A DNA stretch of 64,000 nucleotides from positions 29,693 to 93,692 of the forward strand of contig VXME01000095.1 of NCBI GenBank assembly GCA_009861545.1. The letters run 5' to 3'. The position numbers and the translations under genes are program-made. This stretch comes from Acidobacteriota bacterium. Its GTDB lineage: Bacteria; Acidobacteriota; Vicinamibacteria; Vicinamibacterales; UBA8438. Under the pieces are notes generated by a model. That model saw only the letters and a program-made list of their open reading frames with translations, did not search any database and was not told the DNA's origin. Shown here piece after piece: positions 27,079-36,864 of this stretch (position 1 is the stretch's first letter; every line of letters begins with the position of its first letter).

Positions 27079-28939
27079 GTCGTTCGTTTTCCGGTCTGCC
27101 GAGTCGGGCGGCCTTGAGCGCGGCTCCGGCTTCAGTCAGAACATAGCGCTGAGCCGCCGCGGTCGGCTTGCCCGGAATCGTCATGCGCAGGATGCCGGCT
27201 TCCAGCAACGGATCGACGTGCTGTGTCCTGAAGAGGCTGCGGTCGGTCTCGCCGATCGCTACCATGACGTTGGCGAGGCGGCGGGGAACGTCACAGAGTT
27301 CGACAATCCGCCATTGGGTCGCCGAGAGCGTGGTCAACAGTTTCGCCGAGGCAGCGGATGGCATCGACGATGTCGGACCGTCTCCTGCCGTGGGCGACTC
27401 CGCGGTCGTGGAGTTGTCGCGATCAGCGGCTGCGGTGGAAGGCGCCGAAGCCGAATCGCTGCCGACGTTGGCTTGCGCGAGTCGCGCACGCAGGTGGCCG
27501 GCCATGACGTAACGGTCGCCGGCGCGTTCCAGCAGCACCTGTGTGACCAACCGGTCTGCGACGGCGGTCGCTTTCGGGCCGGAAAGCCCCGTCACCGCCT
27601 TGATTTGCGAAAGCGTCAGGTGCTGTTGACGGCACGCGATAGCGACGGTCCGGGCCTCGTCGTCCGTGAGGCGGACACCGAGCTGTCCCTGGAACAAGAG
27701 CTGTTGTTCAGAGAGCAATTCCTCCTTCTTCAGCACCAGCTCGAAGCTCTTGCGCCGCCTGTCGCTCAGAATCAGTGGCGGCACATGTCCCAACTGCTGC
27801 CAGTTCCGGAACACGTCGCGCAAGCCCCACCCGGCATGCTCGCTGAGGCCGATGCGGCGGAACGCGAGCACGATACGCGGGTTGCGCACCTCTCTTTCGC
27901 CCGGTTCGAGCAGATCCGTGTCCGCGGCGAATGCGTCTCCCGGGTTCCAGAAGACCGTCTGGTCCGCATAGTACCGGATGACCGCCTTGCGCGAGTGATC
28001 GGAGTAGTCCTGGTGCATGATCAGGTTGATCATCGATTCGCGAAAGGCCCGGTAGTCCGGCGGCGTGTCGTCCCGGCGTAGCGTCGCAGGGTCCAGCCGG
28101 AACGGATGATCCGCCAGTTTCTCGTACCAGTCGATGAGGGAGCGCCACGTACGGATGAGGTTCTCGTCGAGAACGAGACGGTCGAACCAGCGCTCGCCGG
28201 TGTCTGCGTCGTCCCGAATCGCGGTGAACCGCTGGCAGTCCACCACGGGACGCGGCAGCAGTTGCCGAAAGGCCGGATTCGTCCCGAAGATCAGAATGGC
28301 AGCGCGCGTCGGAAGCCGCCGGCCTCCCTGCTCGACCAGCAGGCCCATCTCGGCCAGGAAGTCCACGTCGGACATCGCGGCGCACGAACGGTTCCCGGGC
28401 CTTGCCTCGTACACCGCCCGGTACCAACGGATGGCATCCGGGTCGAATGCACTGGCGGGATTCAGGTCGACGGCCCGACCGTCGGGACGCTCGGCCGCCG
28501 CGTCGATCAGGAACCCGTTGCGCTCCCGGTCCGAGCAGCGTACGTCGCTGCCACCGCTACGCACGAAGGCGCGGCGAATGTCGCCGTTCAGAAAAACGGG
28601 CTTCTGCGAACGATGCACTTCTGGCACGTAGAAGACGAGCAGGGCCGATTCATCGTGCTTGTGCAGATCCTCATCAACGTCGACCACGACGCTGATCTTG
28701 TCCGGCTGCCGTAACGTCGAGAGGAACTCGTTCTGCACCTTGTCGACGTCGAGCACGCCGACGATTTCCATCTCCTGGCCGCTCTCGCGCACGCCGAACA
28801 CGAGATGCCCGCCCTCCGTGTTCGCGAACGCGGAAACCGTCTCGTATGCGTCGCGGGGCACCTTGCGTTGCGCCTCCTTGAACTCGACGTCGCGCCATTC
28901 GTGCTTGCGAAGCAGCTCGATCAGCTCGTCCTGCGTCAT
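27065..28939 (-). CDS. Schlafen/AlbA_2-type ATP-binding protein (RecG-like), BREX-associated
   Basis: 624 residues from the ATG at 28939 (MTQDELIELLRKHEW). AlbA_2 domain: DVEFKEAQRKVPRDAYETVSAFANTEGGHLVFGV. HATPase_c_4: ESMINLIMHQDYSDHS. A winged helix follows near residue 460-520, then a Ser/Ala-rich linker and a second winged helix (SATQWRIVELCDVPRR onward). Similar proteins accompany BREX, DISARM and restriction loci. It lies 5 bp after a vapC remnant that directly follows the last BREX gene, on the same strand. A longer open frame upstream is noncoding in character because it reads the vapC fragment out of frame. Confidence 0.75.
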   Translation of the reverse strand: MTQDELIELLRKHEWRDVEFKEAQRKVPRDAYETVSAFANTEGGHLVFGVRESGQEMEIVGVLDVDKVQNEFLSTLRQPDKISVVVDVDEDLHKHDESALLVFYVPEVHRSQKPVFLNGDIRRAFVRSGGSDVRCSDRERNGFLIDAAAERPDGRAVDLNPASAFDPDAIRWYRAVYEARPGNRSCAAMSDVDFLAEMGLLVEQGGRRLPTRAAILIFGTNPAFRQLLPRPVVDCQRFTAIRDDADTGERWFDRLVLDENLIRTWRSLIDWYEKLADHPFRLDPATLRRDDTPPDYRAFRESMINLIMHQDYSDHSRKAVIRYYADQTVFWNPGDAFAADTDLLEPGEREVRNPRIVLAFRRIGLSEHAGWGLRDVFRNWQQLGHVPPLILSDRRRKSFELVLKKEELLSEQQLLFQGQLGVRLTDDEARTVAIACRQQHLTLSQIKAVTGLSGPKATAVADRLVTQVLLERAGDRYVMAGHLRARLAQANVGSDSASAPSTAAADRDNSTTAESPTAGDGPTSSMPSAASAKLLTTLSATQWRIVELCDVPRRLANVMVAIGETDRSLFRTQHVDPLLEAGILRMTIPGKPTAAAQRYVLTEAGAALKAARLGRPENERRGQP

Positions 28940-28943
28940 GCCG

Positions 28944-29090
28944 TCACTCCGAGGCGATTCGCATCCTGTCCGACCACGCCGCTTCGATGTCGGTTTGAGC
29001 GAAGTGGTCGCCCTTGAACAGCAGCGACTCGCCGGTGGTCTTCTCCAGCGCGTAGGCGAGGCAGTCGCCGAGGTTCGACGTCGCCTGGCC
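28944..29090 (-). pseudogene. C-terminal fragment of a VapC (PIN) toxin gene
   Basis: Translates to GQATSNLGDCLAYALEKT, GESLLFKGDHFAQTDIEAA and a short tail, then stop. NLGDCLAYAL and LLFKGDDFxxTDI are the hallmark C-terminal segments of VapC, including the last PIN-domain aspartates. Nothing of the N-terminal half is present here; the fragment starts immediately after the stop codon of the last BREX gene (29091-29093). It is complementary in extent to the N-terminal vapC fragment at 41113-41256. Confidence 0.8.
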
Positions 29091-29840
29091 TCATCCACCC
29101 ATCCCCTTGAGCACCACAACGTCCTCGTCGAGTCCCTGCCGGCAGAGATCCAACCGAGGACTGCGGCTGACGTCTCCGACGGACAGCGCCAGGTCGAGCG
29201 GGTAGAACGAAACCCCATCGACGAGCCCGCGCAACGGATATTCCCGGCATCCGCGACTCACCAGGCCGGCTTCCACCAGCCACGGGACGATCCCATCGCC
29301 GGACACGACGACCTTCGCCGCGGGCGAGAAGATTCCGCGGTCGCCGCTCTCCGCGAGAACGCCCCACTCGACGAACGACCGGACGACCCGTTGCACGGCG
29401 CGCGTCAGCGTGCTCCGTTCCCCCCAGGACTCCGCCACGCGCCGCACGATCTGCGACAGGGACGCCTCCCCCTGGAGAGCCAGCAGCCTGCCGGTCGTTG
29501 CCGCCACGTCACGGAAGAACGGGTAGGTCGCCAGGCACATGCCCCAGTGCAGCGGAAGCCGGTCACGTCCGGTTCGGCCGCGCAACAGCGCGAGCGCGTC
29601 GTCGCGAAGCGGCACGGCAGCGGCGGGCACGGCCATCCAGACGTGCAGCAGAACGGTCATCGTCTTGCCCCGCGCGCTGTGAGGACCTTCGCCGGCCACC
29701 TGTCCGTCGAGGAGTCGTTCGAGCTGTGCACGAATTTCCGGCGTGGAAAGTCCCTGCATGGTCCACTCGGCTGTGGCGTCAAGCCAGCGCAAGCGGACCT
29801 TCCGGTCGAACCCGATGATGCGGCGCGTCGTACCGGACAT
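29091..29840 (-). CDS. BREX type 3 terminal gene (brxA position), uncharacterised helical/winged-helix protein
   Basis: 249 residues; the ATG at 29840 shares one base with the pglZ stop (TGATG). Predicted mostly helical, with a region like a winged helix (GEASLSQIVRRVAESWGERSTLTRAVQRVVRSFVEWGVL). In type 3 BREX the gene after pglZ is brxA (DUF1819). I cannot see a clear DUF1819 signature, so the name is by position only. Its stop lies exactly at the border with the vapC remnant. Confidence 0.6.
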   Translation of the reverse strand: MSGTTRRIIGFDRKVRLRWLDATAEWTMQGLSTPEIRAQLERLLDGQVAGEGPHSARGKTMTVLLHVWMAVPAAAVPLRDDALALLRGRTGRDRLPLHWGMCLATYPFFRDVAATTGRLLALQGEASLSQIVRRVAESWGERSTLTRAVQRVVRSFVEWGVLAESGDRGIFSPAAKVVVSGDGIVPWLVEAGLVSRGCREYPLRGLVDGVSFYPLDLALSVGDVSRSPRLDLCRQGLDEDVVVLKGMGG

Positions 29841-31843
29841 CACTTCCGCTCGATCTCGACGAAGGGTACGACGACTTCTTCCAGGGTGATACCGCCATGG
29901 GCCACCGGACGTTCCGACCCGCGAACGAATGCCCGGCGCCCGGGGGCCAGCAGCGCAAAGTAGTCCTCGGGCAGTCCGGTCGTCGGCCATTCAATCGCAT
30001 CCGGAAACCGGGTCGCGACCCGCGAACGCAGACCCCGATCACGGTAGATGCGTGCACGTTGGCCTCGCAACTCCGCGAGCGACTTCTCCCTCGGCGCCCC
30101 GCAACCGCGGGCTTCCACGTTTCCGTGGTCCGACGTCAGGAAGACGGCGAATCCTCGGTCGAGGAGCGTGTCGAGCAAACCCGCCAGCGTTCTGCTCTCA
30201 GTCCACAGCTCGACTTGGTTGTGCATCCCTGCGCTTCCAAGCGTCATGCCATGCATGATCCGATCCACGACGTCGACCACCAGGCCCACGGCGCGGGCAC
30301 GGGGATGAGACACGAGTTCCTCAACGCGCCCGACGTCCGCGGGGTCGCGCAGGTTCTTTTCGTAGACCGCCTCGATGGGGGGCAGGCCTTCGTCTCCCCA
30401 GAACCGCTTCCACGCGGACGGCTCACGGTCCGTGCCGTCGATGCTGGTTGCGAAGTACAGCGGCGGGCGGCCCGTGAAACAGGCCTGTCGGGACACCATG
30501 GTCAGCGTGGGGATCCAGGCGAACAGGCTCTCCTCCCGGAACCGCAACCCTGGTCGCTGTTGCGCGAGCAGCTCGTGAACCACCACCCACTGGTCGAGCG
30601 CCAGCCCGTCCATCACGACGAGCGCTACCTTCCCGTCCCTGGATTCCTGCAGACGCCGCGCGAGCAACCGGGGAATCTGGTGGATCATCACCGGCGGCGA
30701 CGGTGGCAGATTGTGCAACGTCTCGAAGCGCTGCCGGATCCAGGCGGTAAACGCCTCGTCGATCCGATCGCGGATGCTGCGGTACCGTTCCAGAGCGTTC
30801 CCGTCCAGCGTACCCGCGTCACCGAAGACGAGCGCGTTCACCTGCGCCCAGCGTGGCGCGAATGCGAGCCACACTTGGTGTGACGCCACGTCTTTCGGAA
30901 TCGTCTCCTCGATGGATTTCAGCAACCTGTCGAGCCGGCGCTTGCGATGCGCCTTTGGGTCGATCTCGATACCGGCCAACGCCCACGAACCCACCACTTC
31001 CTCCCCGCCCGGATGCGCAATCGGCCGGAGCACACCTTCCAGGAACAGGTTGTCGATGTAGACCCGCACGTCGGGGTGATCGAATGGGATCTCGGCCGGG
31101 CCGCGGAACGCAAGCCCGTACCGCTCCGTCGATTCATGCAGCGCGACCGCTCCAGAGGTCTGCCGATCAAGAAAGATCGGCCAGCGCTCCTGGAGAAATG
31201 CGAAGAACGCCTGGCGATCCGGAACGATCTGCGCCAATGGCCACCGCTCGAACACGGGGTCCTTGCGAAGCTCCCGAATGAGGCGGTGTTCCAGAATCCG
31301 CGGCAGTCGGAGTCTGCGGTAGTGGCGGCGCAACAAGAAGCGGAGCAGATCCGATGCCGCCTTGATCGTCTCGGGCGTGAACCGGAACAGGTGCCGAAGC
31401 ACGAACGCCTCGGTCTGCGCCTCGCCGAGGCGACGTGCCGGCGGCTCTCGCGCCTGGGCCGCGTACAGGCAATCGAGATCGCTCCGGTCCAACGCATTGA
31501 CGACCGAACCGCTCAGCTTCGGGAACAGGTCGCCGAGCTGGAACGAGATCTGGTGGCCCGCCTGCAGCACGTCGTAGGGAACTGCACGCAGGTCCGATGC
31601 GTCACCTCGGACCGCGACGACCAGATCCGCCAGATCGCCGCGGTCCCGGTGTGATCGGTAGCGGGACTCGTAGAAGAACCGGAAGGCGATGCGATCCTCG
31701 AAGGAAACCAGCTCGAAACCCCGCGCCTGGAGCGTCTCGAGGATGGCCTCCTCCTGCAGAAGCCCATCGGGGTCCGCGACGACCGTGAGGCGATCAACCC
31801 CCGGCGTGAACTTCTTCAGAATCTCATCGCGCCAGTTATTCAC
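29840..31843 (-). CDS. pglZ: PglZ-domain BREX phosphatase/nuclease-like protein
   Basis: 667 residues. The alkaline-phosphatase-like PglZ core shows VALVVMDGLALDQW and FLTSDHGNVEARG with the expected metal-binding aspartate and Asp-His. PglZ is the defining subunit of BREX/Pgl systems; its reaction is not settled. The GTG at 31843 is chosen because AAGGAG lies 7 bp upstream; it overlaps the end of the helicase gene by 8 bp. An ATG at 31864 would add seven residues without a ribosome site. Confidence 0.88.
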   Translation of the reverse strand: MNNWRDEILKKFTPGVDRLTVVADPDGLLQEEAILETLQARGFELVSFEDRIAFRFFYESRYRSHRDRGDLADLVVAVRGDASDLRAVPYDVLQAGHQISFQLGDLFPKLSGSVVNALDRSDLDCLYAAQAREPPARRLGEAQTEAFVLRHLFRFTPETIKAASDLLRFLLRRHYRRLRLPRILEHRLIRELRKDPVFERWPLAQIVPDRQAFFAFLQERWPIFLDRQTSGAVALHESTERYGLAFRGPAEIPFDHPDVRVYIDNLFLEGVLRPIAHPGGEEVVGSWALAGIEIDPKAHRKRRLDRLLKSIEETIPKDVASHQVWLAFAPRWAQVNALVFGDAGTLDGNALERYRSIRDRIDEAFTAWIRQRFETLHNLPPSPPVMIHQIPRLLARRLQESRDGKVALVVMDGLALDQWVVVHELLAQQRPGLRFREESLFAWIPTLTMVSRQACFTGRPPLYFATSIDGTDREPSAWKRFWGDEGLPPIEAVYEKNLRDPADVGRVEELVSHPRARAVGLVVDVVDRIMHGMTLGSAGMHNQVELWTESRTLAGLLDTLLDRGFAVFLTSDHGNVEARGCGAPREKSLAELRGQRARIYRDRGLRSRVATRFPDAIEWPTTGLPEDYFALLAPGRRAFVRGSERPVAHGGITLEEVVVPFVEIERK

Positions 31844-34691
31844 CGCCGCTCCTTCCCTCGACATGCACGAGCAGGAGCGGAACGAGCTCCGGGCTGGTGT
31901 CGGCGGCGCGATCGAGTCGGTCCCGCCAGGATTGCTGCTCCGTCTCAAGCTGCGTCAGGCGATGATCGCGCACCGTCGGCAACCCGATTCGCTCGATGGT
32001 CGAGCGCCGAGCCGCAAACGAGTAGTCTCCTTTCTCGCGTTCGGCGGCGCGCCGGACGCGGTGTGCCTGAACCAGCTCCTCGTACATGGGCTGACCATTC
32101 TCGCGGGCTGATTCCTGAACACGGTCGAACGCCTCGACCGCCGCATCGCCTTCGACATGTTCATGCACAGACGGCTGGTCGGCCAGCATCCGGTCCCACA
32201 CGAACCGGGCTGTGGGGGCAAGGACACGACCGTCTTCATGCCTGAAGAGCGGCATGACGCGGTGCCGACTCTCCTCCGGTGCATGGAGCGCGATCCGCCA
32301 CAGCGACCAGAATCCCCGGACCTCCGACGGCAGCTCCGTCAGAACAAGACACGGGATCGGTTGCCCGGGAGCGAAGGGCGGAATCCGTGTCGCCAGTCCG
32401 CGGAGGCGCGGCTCCTGCAGCGTGAGATGTCTTGCGGAGGGCAATCGTTCCGCGTCGGCGACCGAGAACACGACTGGCCCTTCACGCTTTCCGTCAGGCC
32501 AGATCAGCTTCCACGCAAGATCGTTCCGTTCCGCGGCGCCGCCGTGTGCCTGCACGTAACTGACGGTCATCCGTTCCACCCAGTGGGGCAGCGGGTGGGT
32601 CACCAGATTTCGCGCCTCTCCGGGATCGACATTATCTGCACCTCCGAGAATGGCCACGTTGTCGCAGACAGCCCGCCCCTGATCCCTGACCGCTTCCACC
32701 GCCGCTTCGACCCCGGCATCGAGCGCCTGGGGCCGGAGAATCGCTTCGACGTACAGGTTGTCGAAGAGCTGCCCGGCCAGCGCCGAATCCAGGATGTCAC
32801 CCGTCTTGTCGACGCCGAACTCATGCAGGATGACGGCCAGCTTCTCTTCCAGAACCTCGCGCACGCGGTGCTCAACCGTGTCCTGGATCGCGAAGTTGAC
32901 CGCGCGGACGGCATGCGCCTGGCCGATGCGGTCTACCCGTCCGATGCGCTGCTCGAGCTTCATCGGGTTCCACGGGATGTCGTAGTTGATCACCACGTGG
33001 CAGAACTGCAGGTTCAACCCCTCGCCGCCAGCGTCCGTCGAGACCAGGATCCGCGCGTTGCCGGCGAATGCTTGCTGCGCGTTCTCCCGCTCGTCCATCC
33101 CCAACGATCCGTTGAGGCAGACGACCGAGAAGCCCCGGTCGGCAAGAAACTCCCGCAGCATCTCCTGCGTGGGCACGAACTCGGTGAAGACGAGCACCTT
33201 CAGATCCGGATCCGATTCTTCCTGTTGCAGGCGGTAGATCCAGTCCAGCAAGGCTTCCGCTTTCGCATCCGGGCCGGCCGCCTCCGTGCCCCGGGCCGCG
33301 TCGAGCAGCAACTTGACCTCGGCGTGTTCGTCCTTGAGTGCCGCCAGCCGGGCCGTGAGCAACGTGTCCATCTGCTCCTGGCCGTCGAGGTCCGCCCACT
33401 CCTCCTCGGACAGATCAGGAAAAAGCAGGAGTTGTTCGTCCGGTCCCTGCAGCGCGTCGAGCCGACGCTCCAACGTAGTTCGGATGGCGCGCGTCGACGA
33501 CGTGACCAGACGCTGCATCAGGATCATCAGAAAGCCGACATGGCTCTTCTTCTCGCGCAGGGCCTGGTTGTAGCCCGCGCGTACGTATTCGGTAACCGCT
33601 TCGTAGAGGGAACGTTGGCGGCCGTGCCGGGCCTCCCAGGCGATCGGCTCGAGTCGCGTGTTACGCGGCTTGAACAATGGACGTCCATCCGTGTCCACGG
33701 CATGACGCTTCTCCGTCCGAATCACGAACGGGCGCACCCGCTCACGCGAAATGCTCGCGGGATCCGGGAAGGCCTCTTCGTCGACCAGCGACATCAGCCG
33801 GTGGAAGGCGTCCGTCTTGCCCTGATGCGGCGTCGCCGACAGCAACAGGAGATACGGCGCCGCATGCGCCAGCCCCCAGCCTAGCCTGTACCGGGCGACC
33901 TGATCCGTGCTGCCGCCGAGCCTGTGTGCCTCGTCGACGACAATCAGGTCCCAGCCAGCCGTCATCAAGCCCTCGAAACGGTCGTCGTTGTGCTCCGCCA
34001 CCCGCTCGCGCGACCATCCGCGCCTGACATCTAGCGGCTTGACCGAATCGATGGAGCAGACAACCTGATCCCACGTCCGCCAGACGTTGTCGGTGGGCGC
34101 GATGCGTCGGAACGCCTGAAAGTCACTCGGGCTGAAGAGCCTGAAGTCCTCGTCGAAGTGCGTCCGCATCTCCGCGATCCACTGCGTCACGAGCCCCTTC
34201 GGCGCTACGACCAATGTCCGGCGCACCATGCCGCGCAGCTTGAGCTCCCGCATGATGAGCCCCGCCTCGATTGTCTTGCCCAGGCCGACCTCGTCCGCCA
34301 GCAGGTAGCGGACGCGATCATCGGCCACCGCACGTCGCAGGGCGCGAACCTGATGCGGCAACGGACTGACCGGCGCGTCAATGGGTGCCAACAGCGAATC
34401 CCCGGTCAGCGTGTCCGAAACCCGCGCGGCCGCAACGACGTACGACAGCCAAACCGAACTACCCTGCGCGCTCCCTCCGACCGACTGAAGCCGGTTCGAT
34501 CGCACCCGGACGACCGCGTCCTTCGCTGGAATCCACACGCGACAGATCGAGTCGCCCCACAAGGTCTGCGTTTCGACCACCCGAGCAATCTGCTCGTGGT
34601 CGACGCTCCACGCCCAGTCCCCCGACCGGAACACCTGCCCGCGATTCGATTCCCCGATTCGTACCGGGTCGTCCATCGCCTCAGTTGTCAT
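31836..34691 (-). CDS. brxHII: SNF2/HepA-type helicase of BREX type 3 (BrxHII)
   Basis: About 950 residues. SF2 motifs in order: Walker A DEVGLGKTIEAG, VVDEAHRLGG, SATPHQGKTD, then the C-terminal lobe ending GLNLQFCHVVINYDIPWNPMKLEQRIGRVDRIGQ. It matches the COG0553-type helicase of the BREX-3 core. The ATG at 34691 lies inside the last codons of herA; a second ATG at 34676, 4 bp after the herA stop with GAGG just ahead, may be the true start. Either way translation is coupled to herA. Confidence 0.87.
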   Translation of the reverse strand: MTTEAMDDPVRIGESNRGQVFRSGDWAWSVDHEQIARVVETQTLWGDSICRVWIPAKDAVVRVRSNRLQSVGGSAQGSSVWLSYVVAAARVSDTLTGDSLLAPIDAPVSPLPHQVRALRRAVADDRVRYLLADEVGLGKTIEAGLIMRELKLRGMVRRTLVVAPKGLVTQWIAEMRTHFDEDFRLFSPSDFQAFRRIAPTDNVWRTWDQVVCSIDSVKPLDVRRGWSRERVAEHNDDRFEGLMTAGWDLIVVDEAHRLGGSTDQVARYRLGWGLAHAAPYLLLLSATPHQGKTDAFHRLMSLVDEEAFPDPASISRERVRPFVIRTEKRHAVDTDGRPLFKPRNTRLEPIAWEARHGRQRSLYEAVTEYVRAGYNQALREKKSHVGFLMILMQRLVTSSTRAIRTTLERRLDALQGPDEQLLLFPDLSEEEWADLDGQEQMDTLLTARLAALKDEHAEVKLLLDAARGTEAAGPDAKAEALLDWIYRLQQEESDPDLKVLVFTEFVPTQEMLREFLADRGFSVVCLNGSLGMDERENAQQAFAGNARILVSTDAGGEGLNLQFCHVVINYDIPWNPMKLEQRIGRVDRIGQAHAVRAVNFAIQDTVEHRVREVLEEKLAVILHEFGVDKTGDILDSALAGQLFDNLYVEAILRPQALDAGVEAAVEAVRDQGRAVCDNVAILGGADNVDPGEARNLVTHPLPHWVERMTVSYVQAHGGAAERNDLAWKLIWPDGKREGPVVFSVADAERLPSARHLTLQEPRLRGLATRIPPFAPGQPIPCLVLTELPSEVRGFWSLWRIALHAPEESRHRVMPLFRHEDGRVLAPTARFVWDRMLADQPSVHEHVEGDAAVEAFDRVQESARENGQPMYEELVQAHRVRRAAEREKGDYSFAARRSTIERIGLPTVRDHRLTQLETEQQSWRDRLDRAADTSPELVPLLLVHVEGRSGGE

Positions 34692-36864
34692 CGTTCGCGC
34701 CGGTCGTAGGCTCATCGCCACCCTGCCCAGGCTCCGGTGGCTCCGGATCAAGTCCTTGCCAAGATCGAGCGATCTTCTTCCAGTTGATGTCGCGCTGTTC
34801 TGCTCCGGTCCAGACGTCCCAGAACGCCGGATCCGGTGAATGCGGTCGAAACTCCGCTGCAATCTCCTCCACCTCGACCAGGATCGGAGCCGGCGCCGCC
34901 CAGCCGAGCAGTATCGCCCGCCGTGTCGGAAGGCTCGGAAGTTCCCGCAGGAGGGGACCGAGACCGTCCGGGACAAGGCGTTTCACCAACTCCTGGTCGC
35001 GGTCGTTGACAAGCCGGTGCAGCAGAAACGTGTTGCACTGGGAAAGGACGGTCGGTGAAACCTCCGATGGACGCTGCGACGCCAGAACCAAGCCCAGGCC
35101 GAACTTCCGGCCCTCACGCGCGATCTTCTCGAAAACCCTGGCGCAGGCCTTGCCGGCGGCCGACGCCGTCTCACCCGTCAACTCCCGATGCACAAACGTG
35201 TGCGCCTCCTCGAGCACCAGCGTAGTGGGAAGCTCCTGTCCCCCATCACGCCGATACCGCTGGACCGCCTCGAAGACCATGCGACCGAGAACGCTGACGA
35301 CGATGTGGATCACTTCGGATGGAACAAGAGACAGATCGATCACAGCGATCGATCCGTTCTTCGCTTGATCCGCCCCGACATAGCTTGTGAGCCACTCCTC
35401 CAGCGTGATCGGCACCGTTTCGTCCGGTCGCAAGACGGACGCCAGGCGGCCTTGCGCAAGAAGACCCCGAATCCGAAGGCTCAACGTGTCGACGAACTGC
35501 GCCACGTCGCGGCCGGACTGACCAGCCGCAAGCGCATCCACATAGCCGGGTAGCTCGTCCACCGAGAATGGCCGCGGAGTGTCCTCATCCACGACTCCGC
35601 CATCATCCGGCAGACCCAATGCCACCGCCACTTCTTGCAGCCGCTGGATTACCGTTTCGATCTCCGCCTCGGCGAAGTCGTTGTGCCAGTGCCCACCGTC
35701 TCGCTGACCCGACCGGGCTCCCTCCTCCAGGTTCTGCGCTGTCGCAGCCGCCGCCCGCAACACTACCCGCAGATTCTCTGGACAGTCCGGATCGCCGACA
35801 AGGTCCTCAAAGTCCTTGTGGACATTCAGGAGAACCCCGGCTACATCCTCCCGCTTGCCACGTCCTTGGTAATCACCGCTCTGGACAATCACGTTCAGCC
35901 GATTCCGATATCGTTTCGCTCGACCCTTCGCTTTCGTCTCGAACGCGTCCGGTGGTCCGAGGCCAGATCGCGCTCGCCGCAGTGCATCAAAAAGCACCGG
36001 CCGCTGCACACCCGGTGCGGCCCCGGAGAAAGCAGCCCACTCGGCCCCGTTCCACAACCAGGCAGGGACCTGGAGCGGCTGGTCGTCGGTTCCACCATCG
36101 GTTCCCGGCTTCACACGAAACAACCGCACGCCGAAACCGCCGAAGGCCCGAGCGTACTCTCCGTTCGGATCGAGCACGATGAAGCGGGCATTCGGCACGG
36201 GGTTGGGGGCCTCGCCGCCCCCATCAGTCTCCTCTTCCCGCGCTCTCCGGGCCGCATCCAGCGACCAGCGGATGAGACCCGCCACCGAGCAGGACTTTCC
36301 TGCACCCGTGTTTCCGAGAACCGCCAGATGTCTCCCGAACAGTTTGTCCGGATCAACGTGTACCGGCGCGCGCCCGGCCGTCGGGCAGCGTCCGATCAGG
36401 ATCCGCTGGGATGCGCGGGCCTCTCCCTCGACGATCGCGCGGAGCTGTTCGGCCCCGGGAAGAAGAACCGGATCGCCAACCGACGGAAACACATCCACGC
36501 CGCGTCGAACCTCAAAGGAGTAATCCTCACCCTCGGACCGAACCTTCAAGGTCCCGAGTGGTGTCAAGCTCATCACCCGCGCTGGAAACGGCAAGTCGAT
36601 GAGGCCGAAGTCCTTTTGCATTCCCTTGCGCATGGGAAAGGACAACCGTTGAATGCGTACGGAGGAAATCACACAGGCAGTAGCGCCGCCCTCGTTCGGA
36701 ATGAGAACGTAGTTGTTGATGCGGGGAAAGCCCGTCGGCCTGCCGGTGTTCAATGCCGTCGCCTGCGGAGCGTCGACATCGAGCAGCACCGTGATCCGAT
36801 CCGCGGACACTTCCTCGACAGTGCCTACGACCCGGTCGCCAATACTCTGCACGACTGACGTCAT
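34681..36864 (-). CDS. herA: HerA-family ATPase, partner of SIR2
   Basis: 727 residues. An N-terminal HAS-type beta barrel (VVGTVEEVSADRITVLLDVDAP) precedes the FtsK/HerA ATPase: Walker A GNTGAGKS (184-191), LDPNGEYARAFGG, Walker B LVLEEAH and the arginine-finger region EKIAREGRKFGLGLVLASQRP. HerA forms hexameric rings; with SIR2 proteins it makes the NAD+-depleting SIR2-HerA antiphage complex. The start overlaps the SIR2 stop as ATGA. Lying inside a BREX operon is the unusual point. Confidence 0.85.
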   Translation of the reverse strand: MTSVVQSIGDRVVGTVEEVSADRITVLLDVDAPQATALNTGRPTGFPRINNYVLIPNEGGATACVISSVRIQRLSFPMRKGMQKDFGLIDLPFPARVMSLTPLGTLKVRSEGEDYSFEVRRGVDVFPSVGDPVLLPGAEQLRAIVEGEARASQRILIGRCPTAGRAPVHVDPDKLFGRHLAVLGNTGAGKSCSVAGLIRWSLDAARRAREEETDGGGEAPNPVPNARFIVLDPNGEYARAFGGFGVRLFRVKPGTDGGTDDQPLQVPAWLWNGAEWAAFSGAAPGVQRPVLFDALRRARSGLGPPDAFETKAKGRAKRYRNRLNVIVQSGDYQGRGKREDVAGVLLNVHKDFEDLVGDPDCPENLRVVLRAAAATAQNLEEGARSGQRDGGHWHNDFAEAEIETVIQRLQEVAVALGLPDDGGVVDEDTPRPFSVDELPGYVDALAAGQSGRDVAQFVDTLSLRIRGLLAQGRLASVLRPDETVPITLEEWLTSYVGADQAKNGSIAVIDLSLVPSEVIHIVVSVLGRMVFEAVQRYRRDGGQELPTTLVLEEAHTFVHRELTGETASAAGKACARVFEKIAREGRKFGLGLVLASQRPSEVSPTVLSQCNTFLLHRLVNDRDQELVKRLVPDGLGPLLRELPSLPTRRAILLGWAAPAPILVEVEEIAAEFRPHSPDPAFWDVWTGAEQRDINWKKIARSWQGLDPEPPEPGQGGDEPTTGANDDN

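Noticed and set aside
28940..29218. N-terminal extension of the Schlafen-type gene
   Set aside because: It reads the vapC remnant and the end of the last BREX gene in a wrong frame; homology starts at the ATG at 28939.
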